A stretch of DNA of 14,545 nucleotides from Tepidisphaeraceae bacterium. Its GTDB lineage: Bacteria > Planctomycetota > Phycisphaerae > Tepidisphaerales > Tepidisphaeraceae. Numbering within the stretch: position 1 is the first letter of the stretch; each line of letters opens with the position of its first letter. Below the pieces are notes generated by a model, which did no database searches, was not told the origin of the DNA, and saw only the letters and a program-made list of their open reading frames with translations. Shown piece by piece: positions 6,969 through 14,545 of this stretch. The position numbers and the translations under genes are program-made. The stretch covers positions 1 through 14,545 of the forward strand of contig JANWHF010000030.1 in the NCBI GenBank assembly GCA_025450555.1. Reading direction: 5' to 3'.

Positions 6969-7370
6969 ATGTTGAGCAAATCGAAACAACCGTTGACTAT
7001 CGACGGTTATATCCAGACCTGTCCGCCTGCTGTGCGCACGATCCTCCAGCGGATCAGGCGGATTGTTCGAACCGCGGCTCCGGATGCAACGGAAGTCATC
7101 AGCTATCGGATGCCGGCCTTTAAGCTCAATGGCATCATCATTTATTTCGCCGCCTTCAAGAGCCACATCGGCATCTTTCCGCCGATCAAAGGCGATCCAA
7201 AACTAGTGAAGGCTGCAGCGCCGTATGCTGGACCGAAAGGGAATTTGCGCTTTCTGCTGGATGAGCCGATCCCGTATCGCTTGATCGAACGGGTCGTCAA
7301 GCATCGCCTGAAGCAGGTTGGCGCGAAGATGAAGGTGAAAAAGACGCCCAAGCGCCTAAACATTGGATAG
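6969..7370 (+). CDS. DUF1801 family protein (YdhG-like)
   Basis: This small cytoplasmic protein of 133 residues has the DUF1801 (YdhG-like) pattern. An N-terminal helix-rich segment (GYIQTCPPAVRTILQRIR) is followed by the signature EVISYRMPAFKLNG, a beta strand (IIIYFAAFKSHIGIFPP) and a C-terminal RFLLDEPIPYRLIERVVKHR helix ending in a Lys-rich tail. The fold is frataxin-like, and some members are labelled iron chaperones, though the biochemical role of the family is not settled. The ATG at 6969 is preceded by GAGGGAGAG, a good ribosome site; the upstream TTG at 6954 lacks one. It is divergent from the unknown-function gene and convergent with the alcohol dehydrogenase. Confidence 0.88.
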   Translation: MLSKSKQPLTIDGYIQTCPPAVRTILQRIRRIVRTAAPDATEVISYRMPAFKLNGIIIYFAAFKSHIGIFPPIKGDPKLVKAAAPYAGPKGNLRFLLDEPIPYRLIERVVKHRLKQVGAKMKVKKTPKRLNIG

Positions 7371-7406
7371 TCCAGAAGTCTGAGCCTTCGAAATACTCGC
7401 GCCGCT

Positions 7407-8411
7407 TCAATTGTCCATCACTAGCACGCCCGATCCCTGGATTTGATCATGCTTGAGCATCAGTAGAGCGCGATTGGCCTCGGCCAGCGGGAAGCTCATC
7501 GTGTACGGCTTCAGCGGGACTTGCGTCGCAAGCTTGAGCAGTTGCTCGCCATCTTCGCGGGTATTGGCCGTCACGCTGCATAGGTTTTTCTCGTGAAAGA
7601 GATGTCGTTCGTAATTGAGCGTCGGAATATCGGTCAGATAGATTCCCGCGACGGCCAACGTGCCGCCCATGTCGAGCGCTTCCAATGCTGTGGGAACAAG
7701 CGTGCCGACCGGCGCAAAGAGCACGGCGCTGTCGAGCGGCTCAGGAGGTTTCACATCCGATGGCCCCGCCCAGGTCGCGCCAAGATCGCGTGCGAGCTTC
7801 TGATGACGCTCATCGCGCGTCATGACGAAGACCGAGCAGCCCCAATGACGCGCCACTTGAATCGCAATATGTGCCGATGATCCAAAGCCATAGAGTCCCA
7901 CGCGGCAACCTGGTCGCACGTTAGCGCGTTTGAGCGCACGATAGCCGATGATGCCCGCGCATAGCAGCGGGGTAGCAGCGGCGGAGTCCAAGCCGTCAGG
8001 CATCGCGTATGCGTAATCCTCGAGCACAAGCGCGTACTCGGCATATCCGCCATTCTCGTCGTATCCCGTGAAACGGGCGCGCGGGCAGAGATTCTCCTTG
8101 CCGGACTGGCAATAGCGACATTCGCCACAGGTGTAGCGAAGCCAGGCGATGCCGACGCGATCACCGACTTTGAATCGATGCGCGGACGTGCCGCAGGCAT
8201 CGACCGTGCCAACTACCTGATGGCCCGGTACGATGTGCGGCTGATGTGGCGGAAGCTCAGCCTCGACCACATGAAGATCGGTCCGGCAAAGTCCACACGC
8301 CTCAACCCGAACGCGAATTTCCCGTGCGGACGGCTCAGGTACCGGCAATTCACTGAGTTTCAGGGGTTGTTGTTCAATTGCTGCCGGTTTGGAAAGGACC
8401 ATCGCATGCAT
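7407..8411 (-). CDS. Zinc-dependent alcohol dehydrogenase family protein
   Basis: This 334-residue medium-chain dehydrogenase/reductase would oxidise alcohols or reduce aldehydes with NAD(P). The GroES-like domain comes first, with catalytic zinc ligands Cys39 (EACGLCRTD) and His64 (PGHQVVG) and probable third ligand Cys151. The structural zinc lobe is Cys95, Cys98, Cys101 and Cys109 (CGECRYCQSGKENLC). The Rossmann domain has GFGSSA at about 175-180. All metal ligands are present and the length is normal for the AdhA-type subgroup. I place the start at 8411 (MHAMVLSK), with AGAGG a few bases upstream. The frame stays open to 8576, but the extra 55 residues do not resemble the family. It stands alone, with a 36-bp convergent gap to the DUF1801 gene. 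The substrate cannot be told. Confidence 0.92.
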   Translation of the reverse strand: MHAMVLSKPAAIEQQPLKLSELPVPEPSAREIRVRVEACGLCRTDLHVVEAELPPHQPHIVPGHQVVGTVDACGTSAHRFKVGDRVGIAWLRYTCGECRYCQSGKENLCPRARFTGYDENGGYAEYALVLEDYAYAMPDGLDSAAATPLLCAGIIGYRALKRANVRPGCRVGLYGFGSSAHIAIQVARHWGCSVFVMTRDERHQKLARDLGATWAGPSDVKPPEPLDSAVLFAPVGTLVPTALEALDMGGTLAVAGIYLTDIPTLNYERHLFHEKNLCSVTANTREDGEQLLKLATQVPLKPYTMSFPLAEANRALLMLKHDQIQGSGVLVMDN

Positions 8412-8681
8412 GACGACCTCTGGAACCGCTTCCTCAGGTGTGACCGGTAATGTTATGGCGCCGGGGCAAATCATGTCGCCGATTTTTCCCCCGAAGGCTC
8501 GCGCCCGGCGGCCTCGACTAGGCATCACGCCCATCGCTGGACTTTCTCGATCTTTGCCGATTTCCTGACCTCCCACTTCATGGGCTCACTTGTAGGATTG
8601 CGCGCTCGCGCAGGGGAAATCTGTTTTTCCCGCGCGTGGAATAACTCCTGCCACCGAGCGCACAAGCCCAAAGGAGGCGCC

Positions 8682-9434
8682 ATGTATCACCACGTTAAAA
8701 AGCTGATGTATACCGTTCGTGTCGATGAGCCAGATCCCAAGTTTGGCCGCATGCTGCTGGAGCAGTTTGGCGGAGAGAATGGAGAGCTGGCTGCCGCGAT
8801 GCAATATTCGATCCAGGGACTTAACTGCGACGACCCCGCTCGCAAAGATCTGCTGATGGACATCGGCACCGAAGAGCTGAGCCATCTGGAAATCATTGGC
8901 ACCCTTGCGCGACTTCATCTTAAGCCATCCAAGACAGATCGTGCCGCGGCCGAGGCTGATCCGCTCATTTCCATCTGCGGCGCTGGCGGCGTGCGATTGT
9001 GTAATTCCGCGGGCAACAGTTGGACCGCGAACTACCTGAAGATCACCGGCGAGCTGGACGTCGATCTGCGCAACAACATCGCCGCCGAGGCGCGGGCGAA
9101 GATCGTCTACGATCGCCTGATTCCGTTCACAACGGATGCGGGGACCAAAGACGCGCTCCAATTCCTGATGACCCGTGAGATCACGCACATGCGCGCCTTC
9201 ACGTTGGCGCTGGAGAGCATGGGCAAAGGCCGATTCGACATCGGCAAGATCCCGCCGACGCCGGAACTGGTCGTTCAATATTTCAACGACTCCACGGGCC
9301 CCGGCGACGATGGCGACCGCGACTTCCGCGGCCCCTGGAATGAAGGCAAGGACTGGAAATACATCGAAGCCCCCGCGTTCCAGCAGCTTCGCGATCTGAG
9401 CACGAAAGGGACGATCCCCTCCGAGGCAAGTTAA
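8682..9434 (+). CDS. Manganese catalase family protein
   Basis: This 250-residue ferritin-like four-helix protein is expected to dismutate hydrogen peroxide at a dimanganese centre. The ligand set is intact: Glu35 in GGENGELAAAMQY, Glu65 and His68 in TEELSHLEIIG, Glu136 in NIAAEARAKIVYDRL, and Glu166 and His169 in TREITHMRAF. The C-terminal part carries the Gly/Asp-rich tail typical of the family (STGPGDDGDRDFRGPWNEG). The length is at the short end of the family. The start at 8682 is fixed by an excellent ribosome site (AAAGGAGG, 8671-8678); a longer frame to 8580 is not supported. It is a monocistronic oxidative-stress gene, divergent from the alcohol dehydrogenase. Confidence 0.95.
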   Translation: MYHHVKKLMYTVRVDEPDPKFGRMLLEQFGGENGELAAAMQYSIQGLNCDDPARKDLLMDIGTEELSHLEIIGTLARLHLKPSKTDRAAAEADPLISICGAGGVRLCNSAGNSWTANYLKITGELDVDLRNNIAAEARAKIVYDRLIPFTTDAGTKDALQFLMTREITHMRAFTLALESMGKGRFDIGKIPPTPELVVQYFNDSTGPGDDGDRDFRGPWNEGKDWKYIEAPAFQQLRDLSTKGTIPSEAS

Positions 9435-9632
9435 TCGTAAAAGTCGGTCGGGCAAATTTATTGGTTTTTGCTGCCACGATGGAAGACCAGCCAAAGTGCG
9501 CGCCAGCAGTAATGGCGTCAGCCGGAGGGTCAAAAGAGCCAAGGACTTCTCTAATCCGGCAACAATCGGTAAACTACGGGCCTCGTCTACAGGTTGCTTT
9601 CGCAGCGAAGTTTGACCGGAGGTCCAAGTCCC

Positions 9633-10331
9633 ATGACAGCCGCGCCGACGATTGGCCGTCCGCCAAAAAAGTCCGATGGGGTAAGCAAATGCCTGCATCG
9701 CAAAGAGCGCGCGCTGAATGTGCGGATGCTGATTCTTGCGTTGGCGTCGCTGCCGGGCATTGCGGTGGATGCGGTAATCCTGAGCGCGATTATCTGGATC
9801 ATGGGGCCTTATCAACATGGGATTGCCTGGCTGAACATCTTCTGGTGGTGCCTGCCGGGCGCGGTGATTTTGTTCTGGCTGCTGGACCGCCAAAGCGGTA
9901 TGGACTGGTCCAGCAATCTGACTTCGGGCGGACGCGCGGCCGAGGCTCCCAGCCGCAGCGAAGCCGGATACAGCATCGGCGGCGGGATCGCGCGCGGCGT
10001 GCCGATGGTCACGGAAATGGCGGTGCTTGCACCGCGCCTCCTGCGCCGCGTCATGGCCACACTTCGTGCCGCGCGAAAGTTCACCCAGCCCGCGAAGCTC
10101 CGCGGCGAAGGGGTTCTTCGGCAATTGGCCGCGCGCGAAAAAGGCTGCGACATCGAGAAGCTTCTGGAGCAAGGCGAAGAGATCAGCAAACTGCGACCAG
10201 CGCTGGACTACCTCATCTTCTACGACTGGATCAGCATCTCGCGCGACACCAAACATGTTTGGCTCAACGGGGATTCGAGGAAGATCCTGCAAGAGGCGAT
10301 AGCCGGCGGCTCTGCCAAAAAAAACAATTAG
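9633..10331 (+). CDS. Hypothetical two-TM membrane protein
   Basis: This 232-residue protein belongs to no family I recognise. The N-terminus is short, cytoplasmic-like and basic (about 1-30). Two hydrophobic helices follow (about 33-55, LILALASLPGIAVDAVILSA; and about 66-84, WLNIFWWCLPGAVILFWLL), then a long soluble region of about 145 residues. That region has a Gly-rich stretch (GYSIGGGIARG), a basic helix (RLLRRVMATLRAARKF) and a conserved-looking C-terminal segment (LDYLIFYDWISISRDTKHVWLN) that could be a small winged-helix-like fold. The ATG at 9633 has CCGGAGG about ten bases upstream. Codon usage resembles that of its neighbours, so the frame is probably real. A 198-bp gap separates it from the catalase, and an inverted repeat follows its stop. 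Confidence 0.75.
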   Translation: MTAAPTIGRPPKKSDGVSKCLHRKERALNVRMLILALASLPGIAVDAVILSAIIWIMGPYQHGIAWLNIFWWCLPGAVILFWLLDRQSGMDWSSNLTSGGRAAEAPSRSEAGYSIGGGIARGVPMVTEMAVLAPRLLRRVMATLRAARKFTQPAKLRGEGVLRQLAAREKGCDIEKLLEQGEEISKLRPALDYLIFYDWISISRDTKHVWLNGDSRKILQEAIAGGSAKKNN

Positions 10332-10339
10332 CATTTGAT

Positions 10340-10432
10340 CACCACAAGGCACGGAGACACGGAGCTCCGGTTTTGCTGGAATGAATGCCGTCGCGGGGGG
10401 ACGTCTAAACCACACCTCCGTGTCTTGTGGTG
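10340..10432. repeat. Large imperfect inverted repeat of the CACGGAGACACGGAG type
   Basis: The left arm has CACCACAA (10340-10347) and GACACGGAG (10356-10364) separated by 8 nt. The right arm has CTCCGTGTC (10416-10424) directly followed by TTGTGGTG (10425-10432). All 17 positions pair, with the 8 nt as a one-sided bulge and a loop of about 51 nt. It lies between two convergent stops, so it could act as a bidirectional terminator. The sequence resembles a repeat I know from many environmental bacterial genomes, including planctomycetes, so it may be a mobile or dispersed element. Confidence 0.75.
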
Positions 10433-10443
10433 AATCTCAATTC

Positions 10444-11451
10444 CTACTTGCGGATCAGCTCAAACTTCCCTCGGTTGATTTCAATGCCGCGCGCTCCTTT
10501 GAATTGGTCATAGGTCTTTTGCATCTGCGGGATGTCATCGAACCAGCCGACGATGTAGGCGGCGCCGAAAGGCTGCCCGGCGTTGACATGCCGGCGATGC
10601 ATTTCCTGGATCATACAGACGTAGCCGCGCTGGTGGCACCAGGCTTCGCACACTTCCGCCGGGTCCAGCGTCATCCCGGCCAGCCAGGGGCCGGGTCTTC
10701 CGTTAAGCTTCACCTGATAGGCGCGGATCATCCGCTGCGGGATCGCATCATCGTGGCGCTGATATAGAAACCGTTCGTCGGGTCCAAAATCATGGTCAAA
10801 GGCCGATGAGGGGATCAGTTTATCTAGATAGCTCAAATAGATGTAAGTAAAACTATCGCCATTTTTATGACGAATATGCCCCGGCATATCGAGCCGATAG
10901 AACAGGTCATTCACGCTGTTCTTGCTGGTGATTCGCTCGGAGCAAATCACGTAGCGCAAGCCCGGCTGAAAGACCAGCGTCTGCTCCCAGGTTGAACCGG
11001 GCGTATATCCCGCGCCGGCCTGCGTGTAGGTATAGCTCAATTTCACGGCGACGAAGTTGCCCCCGCGGATGACCTGCGCCGGCAGAACCTTCGCCTGCGT
11101 GCAAAGCTGCGGCCCCTCGACGATGTGCTTGGGGAGGTTGCCGTGGATTTTGGGCGTCCGCTCGTAGCCATCCTCGCGCCAGCCGGGCGCCATGAGCCAG
11201 TCCTGAACCTGCAGGCCAAATCCCAAGTCTTTCGCGCCGGTCTTTTTGTCCAGGAAGCTGCCGCCCTTGATGCCGCTGACGTAGCCTTTCCTGGCGACGG
11301 TCGCCGAGAGGGCCTCGGTCTGGATCGAAATCGCGGCGTCGGTTTCGGTGACGCGGATGGGTTGCGGAGCCGCCACCACCGATCGGCAAGCCGAAAGAAT
11401 AGCAGCCGAAAGAGCAAAAATCGCGATTTTTTTCATCGGCAGATGATTCAT
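10444..11451 (-). CDS. Conserved secreted protein, likely lipoprotein, unknown function
   Basis: This 335-residue protein starts with MNHLPMKKIAIFALSAAILSAC, a signal peptide with a possible lipobox (LSAC), so it is probably exported and lipidated. The alternative start at 11436 (MKKIAIF) leaves the signal unaffected. The mature part is beta-rich with many aromatic residues (GLQVQDWLMAPGW, YTPGSTWEQTLVF, CHQRGYVCMIQEMH, AAYIVGWFDDI), which suggests a galactose-mutarotase-like or other carbohydrate-binding beta-sandwich. I know similar proteins from planctomycetes and verrucomicrobia but no assigned function. The start is 12 bp after the stop of the GH3 gene on the same strand, so the two are very likely one operon with related periplasmic roles. 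Confidence 0.82.
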   Translation of the reverse strand: MNHLPMKKIAIFALSAAILSACRSVVAAPQPIRVTETDAAISIQTEALSATVARKGYVSGIKGGSFLDKKTGAKDLGFGLQVQDWLMAPGWREDGYERTPKIHGNLPKHIVEGPQLCTQAKVLPAQVIRGGNFVAVKLSYTYTQAGAGYTPGSTWEQTLVFQPGLRYVICSERITSKNSVNDLFYRLDMPGHIRHKNGDSFTYIYLSYLDKLIPSSAFDHDFGPDERFLYQRHDDAIPQRMIRAYQVKLNGRPGPWLAGMTLDPAEVCEAWCHQRGYVCMIQEMHRRHVNAGQPFGAAYIVGWFDDIPQMQKTYDQFKGARGIEINRGKFELIRK

Positions 11452-11463
11452 TTGTCACTGTTT

Positions 11464-13758
11464 CTATTCACCAAGCTTCACGTTCACTTTCGCCCGAATA
11501 TCGTCCGATGCGGCGCCGATGAGCAGTTCATAATCTCCCGGCTCGACGACGTACTGCTTTTTGGCCGAATCCCAATAACGAAGACGCTGGGCGGGGATTT
11601 CCAGATTGATCGTGCTTGATGCGCCCTGCGCCAGATGGATTCGCGCGAAATCGCAAAGCGCCTCATTCGGCTGCGGCTCCGCGGACTGAACATGCCGGAA
11701 ATAGACCTGCGCCACTTCATCGCCTTCGCGCGATCCACTATTTTTGACGGCAAATGAAATCTTGATCGTGCCGTTCGCATTGGCCTCGCCGCCTTGGGCT
11801 TTGGCATCCGCATAATCGAACTTGGTGTAACTCAGGCCATGGCCGAATGCGAAAAGAGGTGTGCCCTTGAAATAGCGGTAGGTGCGATTGTCCATCGAGT
11901 AATCATCAAACGGCGGCAAATCAGACGTCGAATCATAAAACGTCACCGGCAGCCGACCGGCGGGATTAACCTCTCCAAACAGCACCTGCGCCACGGCCTT
12001 GCCGCCCAGTTCTCCGGGATACCAGGCCTGCACGATGGCCGGCAGATGCTTGGCTTCCCATGGAATGGCCATGGCGCTCCCGCTGCAGTTGACCAGCACC
12101 ATGGGCTTCCCGGTCGCGCTGATCGCCTGGATCAGGTCCTCCTGGACGGAAGGCAGCTCGATGCGCGTGCGATCGCCGCGGTCGAAGCCTGCAAATTTCA
12201 CTTCGCGCGGGCCGCCTTCTTCTTTCTCCAGCGAAGCGTCGATGCCGGAAACGAAGACCACCACGTCGGCCGCCTTGGCCGCGGCGATGGCCTGGGCCGT
12301 TTCATCAGTCGTGGGCGCATTGGAACGATCGTCCCGCAGCGCCATCGGGCAGCCCCTGGCGTAGGTCACCTGAACATTGGCGCCGACCAGTTCCTTGATC
12401 GCTTCCAGAATCGTCACCGAATGCGTCGCCTGCGCGGCATAGTTGCCGTTCTGCATGCGGGCCGAGTCGGCATCGGGGCCGATGACGGCAATGCTCTTGA
12501 TCTTCGCGCGGTCGAGCGGCAGCAGCCCATCATTTTTCAACAGCACGATCGATTCCTGCGCCACCTTCAGCGCCAGCGCCTGGTGCGCGGGCGAATCGAC
12601 TTCCTCCATGCCGATTTTTGAGAAAGGCACCATCGCCGACGGATCGAAAAGCCCAAGACGGAATCGCATTTCCAATTCGCGCTCGACCGCCTGGTTCACC
12701 TGCGCTTCGGTCAGCAATCCCTTCTGCACCGCTTCCGGCAGCACCATAAAGGCCCGGCCGCCCTTGAGGGCATTGTTGTTGTATTGTCCATTTCGTGCGG
12801 CCCGACCCATGCCGCCCGAGGAAACATCGCATCCAGCCTTTACCGCGACGGCCGCCGCTTCGATCGGGCCCGGCGCAAACTTATGCTCGGCCCAGACATC
12901 GCCGATCGCGCCGCCATCGGAGAAGACCACGCCGTCAAATCCCCACTGCTTGCGCAGCAGATCGGTCAGCAGAAACGGATCGGCCGGGCAGGGCAGCCCA
13001 TAGAGCGAGCTGTAAGCGGCCATCACCGAATCGACATGCGCTTCGCGCACCGATGCCTCGAAGGCCGGCAAATAAGTGTCATACAGATCGCGATCGCCCG
13101 GCCTGGCATCGAATACGTGTCGGGTTTTCTCCGGCCCGCTGTGCACCGCATAATGCTTGGCGCAGGCAACCGCCTTGAAATATTTTGGATCATCCCCCTG
13201 CAGGCCGGTGATGAAAGCCACCCCCATCTGAGCGGTCAGGAACGGATCTTCGCCATACGTTTCCTGCCCGCGTCCCCAGCGGGGATCGCGGAAGATATTG
13301 ATGTTTGGCGAATAAAAATTCACGCCGAAATGTTCGCCGGTGTCTCCATTGTGCTTGGCCACATAATCATTGTGCTTGGCGCGACCTTCAGTGGCGATGG
13401 CATCCGCCTCCTGCTTGATCAGCGGCACATCCCACGTCGCCGCCATCCCGATCGCCTGCGGAAAAACAGTCGAACCCGGGCTGAGCACGCCGTGCAAACA
13501 TTCGTTTCGATGGCTATAAGCCGGGATCCCCAGCCGGGGAATGGCGGGGGTGTTGGCCATGATCTGCGACGCCCGTTCCTCCAGGGTCATCCGCTTAAGC
13601 AAATCCTTCGCCCGTGCGGCCGGTGACTGACTCGGATCTTTCCAGATTTCTGCACCACCCGCTGGCGCATCAGATGCAATTGCCGACGTCGCAACGCATG
13701 CAACGCCCAACCCCATCGATGCCAATACCACGGTCACCAATTTCCACGACTCGTTCAT
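11464..13758 (-). CDS. Glycoside hydrolase family 3 beta-glycosidase (xylosidase/glucosidase-type)
   Basis: This 764-residue periplasmic enzyme should release terminal beta-linked sugars. A signal peptide (about 1-29, cleavage after AIA) is followed by the GH3 N-terminal TIM-barrel. It shows NIFRDPRWGRGQETYGEDP (about 154-172), the substrate-binding KH pair Lys201-His202 (CAKHYAVHSGPE) and the nucleophile Asp281 in GVVFSDGGAI. The second alpha/beta domain (about 400-640) contains SGIDASLEKEEGG, whose LE.E acidic cluster holds the likely acid/base Glu. A C-terminal fibronectin III-like domain (about 670-760) ends with GDYELLIGAAS. The SDGGAI context and NINIFRDPRWGRGQE motif resemble beta-xylosidase/plant-type GH3s more than BglX, but the specificity is open. 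The start at 13758 has GTGAGGAT just upstream. It is the first gene of a two-gene unit. Confidence 0.95.
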   Translation of the reverse strand: MNESWKLVTVVLASMGLGVACVATSAIASDAPAGGAEIWKDPSQSPAARAKDLLKRMTLEERASQIMANTPAIPRLGIPAYSHRNECLHGVLSPGSTVFPQAIGMAATWDVPLIKQEADAIATEGRAKHNDYVAKHNGDTGEHFGVNFYSPNINIFRDPRWGRGQETYGEDPFLTAQMGVAFITGLQGDDPKYFKAVACAKHYAVHSGPEKTRHVFDARPGDRDLYDTYLPAFEASVREAHVDSVMAAYSSLYGLPCPADPFLLTDLLRKQWGFDGVVFSDGGAIGDVWAEHKFAPGPIEAAAVAVKAGCDVSSGGMGRAARNGQYNNNALKGGRAFMVLPEAVQKGLLTEAQVNQAVERELEMRFRLGLFDPSAMVPFSKIGMEEVDSPAHQALALKVAQESIVLLKNDGLLPLDRAKIKSIAVIGPDADSARMQNGNYAAQATHSVTILEAIKELVGANVQVTYARGCPMALRDDRSNAPTTDETAQAIAAAKAADVVVFVSGIDASLEKEEGGPREVKFAGFDRGDRTRIELPSVQEDLIQAISATGKPMVLVNCSGSAMAIPWEAKHLPAIVQAWYPGELGGKAVAQVLFGEVNPAGRLPVTFYDSTSDLPPFDDYSMDNRTYRYFKGTPLFAFGHGLSYTKFDYADAKAQGGEANANGTIKISFAVKNSGSREGDEVAQVYFRHVQSAEPQPNEALCDFARIHLAQGASSTINLEIPAQRLRYWDSAKKQYVVEPGDYELLIGAASDDIRAKVNVKLGE

Positions 13759-13863
13759 ATCCTCACTCGCGTTGTTGAGTTTTCAAATGCCAGGGAAATG
13801 CGAGCCACCGATCTTTCAAACCACCGGCTATGATAAATGCTAATGGGGTTTACAGCCCGATCC

Positions 13864-13890
13864 ATGCAACGCCATGCAACAAAATGCAAC
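13864..13890. repeat. Three direct ATGCAAC heptamers at exact 10-bp spacing
   Basis: Exact copies of ATGCAAC start at 13864, 13874 and 13884, one helical turn apart, about 105 bp upstream of the GH3 start. Phased heptamers of this kind are often binding sites for a regulator on one face of DNA. A role in controlling the GH3 operon is inferred. Confidence 0.6.
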
Positions 13891-13957
13891 ATTTTTGGCA
13901 TTTTGCCGATGTAGCATCATCTTCTGGAGCGACCGGGCGGATAGATGCGCCATATGC

Positions 13958-14007
13958 TCGCGCGCGGCGCGCGACACTTGCGCGCCGCGCGCTGTTCGCG
14001 CGCTACG
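13958..14007. repeat. GC-rich palindromic element, copy 1
   Basis: A perfect 13-bp inverted repeat (GCGCGCGGCGCGC at 13960-13972 with its complement at 13980-13992) has a 7-nt loop. The element starts with TCGCGCGCGGCGCGCGAC and ends with CGCGCTACG, both shared with a second copy 45 bp to the right. It looks like a REP/BIME-type dispersed element. Confidence 0.65.
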
Positions 14008-14051
14008 GGTCGATTCCAACGCGTTGAACTCGAATGACTTATATTCATCCG

Positions 14052-14097
14052 TCGCGCGCGGCGCGCGACGCTGGCGCGACACCAGCGCCGCGCTACG
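14052..14097. repeat. GC-rich palindromic element, copy 2
   Basis: This copy opens with the same 18 bases as copy 1, which themselves sit in a 19-bp palindrome (14051-14069). It continues with a second hairpin (CGCTGG/CCAGCG at 14069-14087) and ends with the shared CGCGCTACG. The inner part differs from copy 1 but keeps a hairpin, suggesting selection for structure or a palindrome-based mode of spread. Confidence 0.65.
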
Positions 14098-14527
14098 ATT
14101 GTCAAACGATTTTTCATTTTTACCTGCATTCCTTGATTATTCCTGCATCCCCGGCGACTTGGGCAAGACCACAGGCGCCGACCACTCTTGCCCAGGCTGC
14201 CGCGCATTCACTCGAAGTGCCTGTCCCGAGCGGGGTCGAGGGGGTCGTCCCAAAACTCCGCCGATCTCACTGCCTCTGCTCCCATCGCCATCGATACCTC
14301 AATCGCACCCATAACTCTCCCGGAAAGTCGAATACGGCCAACATTCCAAATTCCGAATACCAGACAATAACCGAACGTAAAAGTCAGTCAATTATTTCAG
14401 ATTTTTCTGGATTTTTTTGTGAGTTGAGAACGCAGGCGTAAAGAATGGCCGCAGCAGGGGTAAGCCGGGACGCTACACCAAACCGCTATCGACCTCCAAA
14501 CCTTTAACCGCTCCAAGGGGAACAAAG

Positions 14528-14545
14528 ATGACTCGCACCTTTCAC
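14528..14545 (+). CDS. Possible start of a gene cut by the right edge
   Basis: An ATG at 14528 follows AAGGGG at a suitable distance and opens the frame MTRTFH to the window end. Only six codons are visible, so nothing can be said about function. Confidence 0.35.

Larger units (their letters stand above)
13759..14527. other. Gene-free stretch upstream of GH3
   Basis: No frame here has convincing coding character: the small frames are Arg/Ala-rich products of GC-rich palindromes or lack ribosome sites. It must contain the GH3 promoter (left part). It also holds the phased heptamers, two GC-rich palindromic elements, a region of mixed composition with a TCCCGAGCGGGGTCGAGGG partial inverted repeat (about 14224-14242), and an AT-rich tract (about 14355-14425) that probably includes the promoter of the gene starting at the right edge. 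Confidence 0.6.

Noticed and set aside
6813..7166. N-terminal extension of the unknown-function protein
   Set aside because: It is antisense to the DUF1801 gene, and a strong ribosome site precedes 6812.
8586..10415. 609-codon open frame on the minus strand
   Set aside because: It runs antisense to the manganese catalase and the two-TM protein, has no recognisable motif, and reads as an Arg/Gln/His-rich shadow of GC-rich codons.
12784..13626. 280-codon open frame on the plus strand
   Set aside because: It lies wholly antisense to the GH3 gene, whose catalytic motifs prove the other strand is coding.
13864..13890. CRISPR array
   Set aside because: The repeats are 7 bp at 10-bp spacing, far too short, and no cas genes are present.
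14428..14490. c-di-GMP-type riboswitch suggested by GTAAGCCGGGACGC
   Set aside because: The conserved pairing and tetraloop-receptor parts could not be assembled in the right order.

Overview
The window comes from a moderately GC-rich Gram-negative bacterium. It has outer-membrane efflux, lipoproteins and a periplasmic glycosidase. My best guess is Planctomycetota or a neighbour (Verrucomicrobiota/Acidobacteriota), based on the family mix and a 'CACGGAGACACGGAG'-type dispersed repeat. This is an impression, not a phylogenetic result.

Layout. (1) 1-5219 is a metal-type tripartite efflux locus. It holds the C-terminal half of an RND pump (CusA/CzcA-like), a TolC-family outer-membrane lipoprotein overlapping it by 4 bp, and, on the opposite strand and stop-to-stop with it, a sensor kinase and an OmpR-type response regulator. 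The kinase/regulator pair probably controls the pump. (2) 5350-5700 is a PepSY-type membrane protein that looks cut short. (3) 5692-6812, on the minus strand, is the most interesting part: a gene for a conserved soluble protein of unknown function, then two tandem structured RNAs within about 370 nt of its stop, then a strong intrinsic terminator. Each RNA reads as a circularly permuted tRNA: T-arm and 3' acceptor strand first, a short linker, then 5' acceptor strand and D-arm. The flanks of each pair with one another to close a stem. This is the architecture of bacterial Y RNAs (YrlA-type tRNA mimics). No Ro60/Rsr (TROVE) gene is visible in the window. (4) 6969-10331 holds single housekeeping or accessory genes: a DUF1801 protein, a zinc alcohol dehydrogenase, a manganese catalase and a two-TM protein of unknown function. 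(5) 10340-10432 is a large imperfect inverted repeat between convergent genes. (6) 10444-13758, minus strand, is a two-gene unit: a periplasmic GH3 beta-glycosidase and, 12 bp downstream, a conserved secreted lipoprotein-like protein, probably acting together on plant or microbial glycans. (7) 13759-14527 is a long gene-free stretch with three helically phased heptamers upstream of the GH3 gene, two copies of a GC-rich palindromic element, and the likely first codons of another gene at the right edge.

The strongest second-look item is the tandem permuted tRNA-mimic RNAs joined to the unknown-function gene, and the sign that this cassette truncated the PepSY gene: its reading frame stops inside the cassette terminator.
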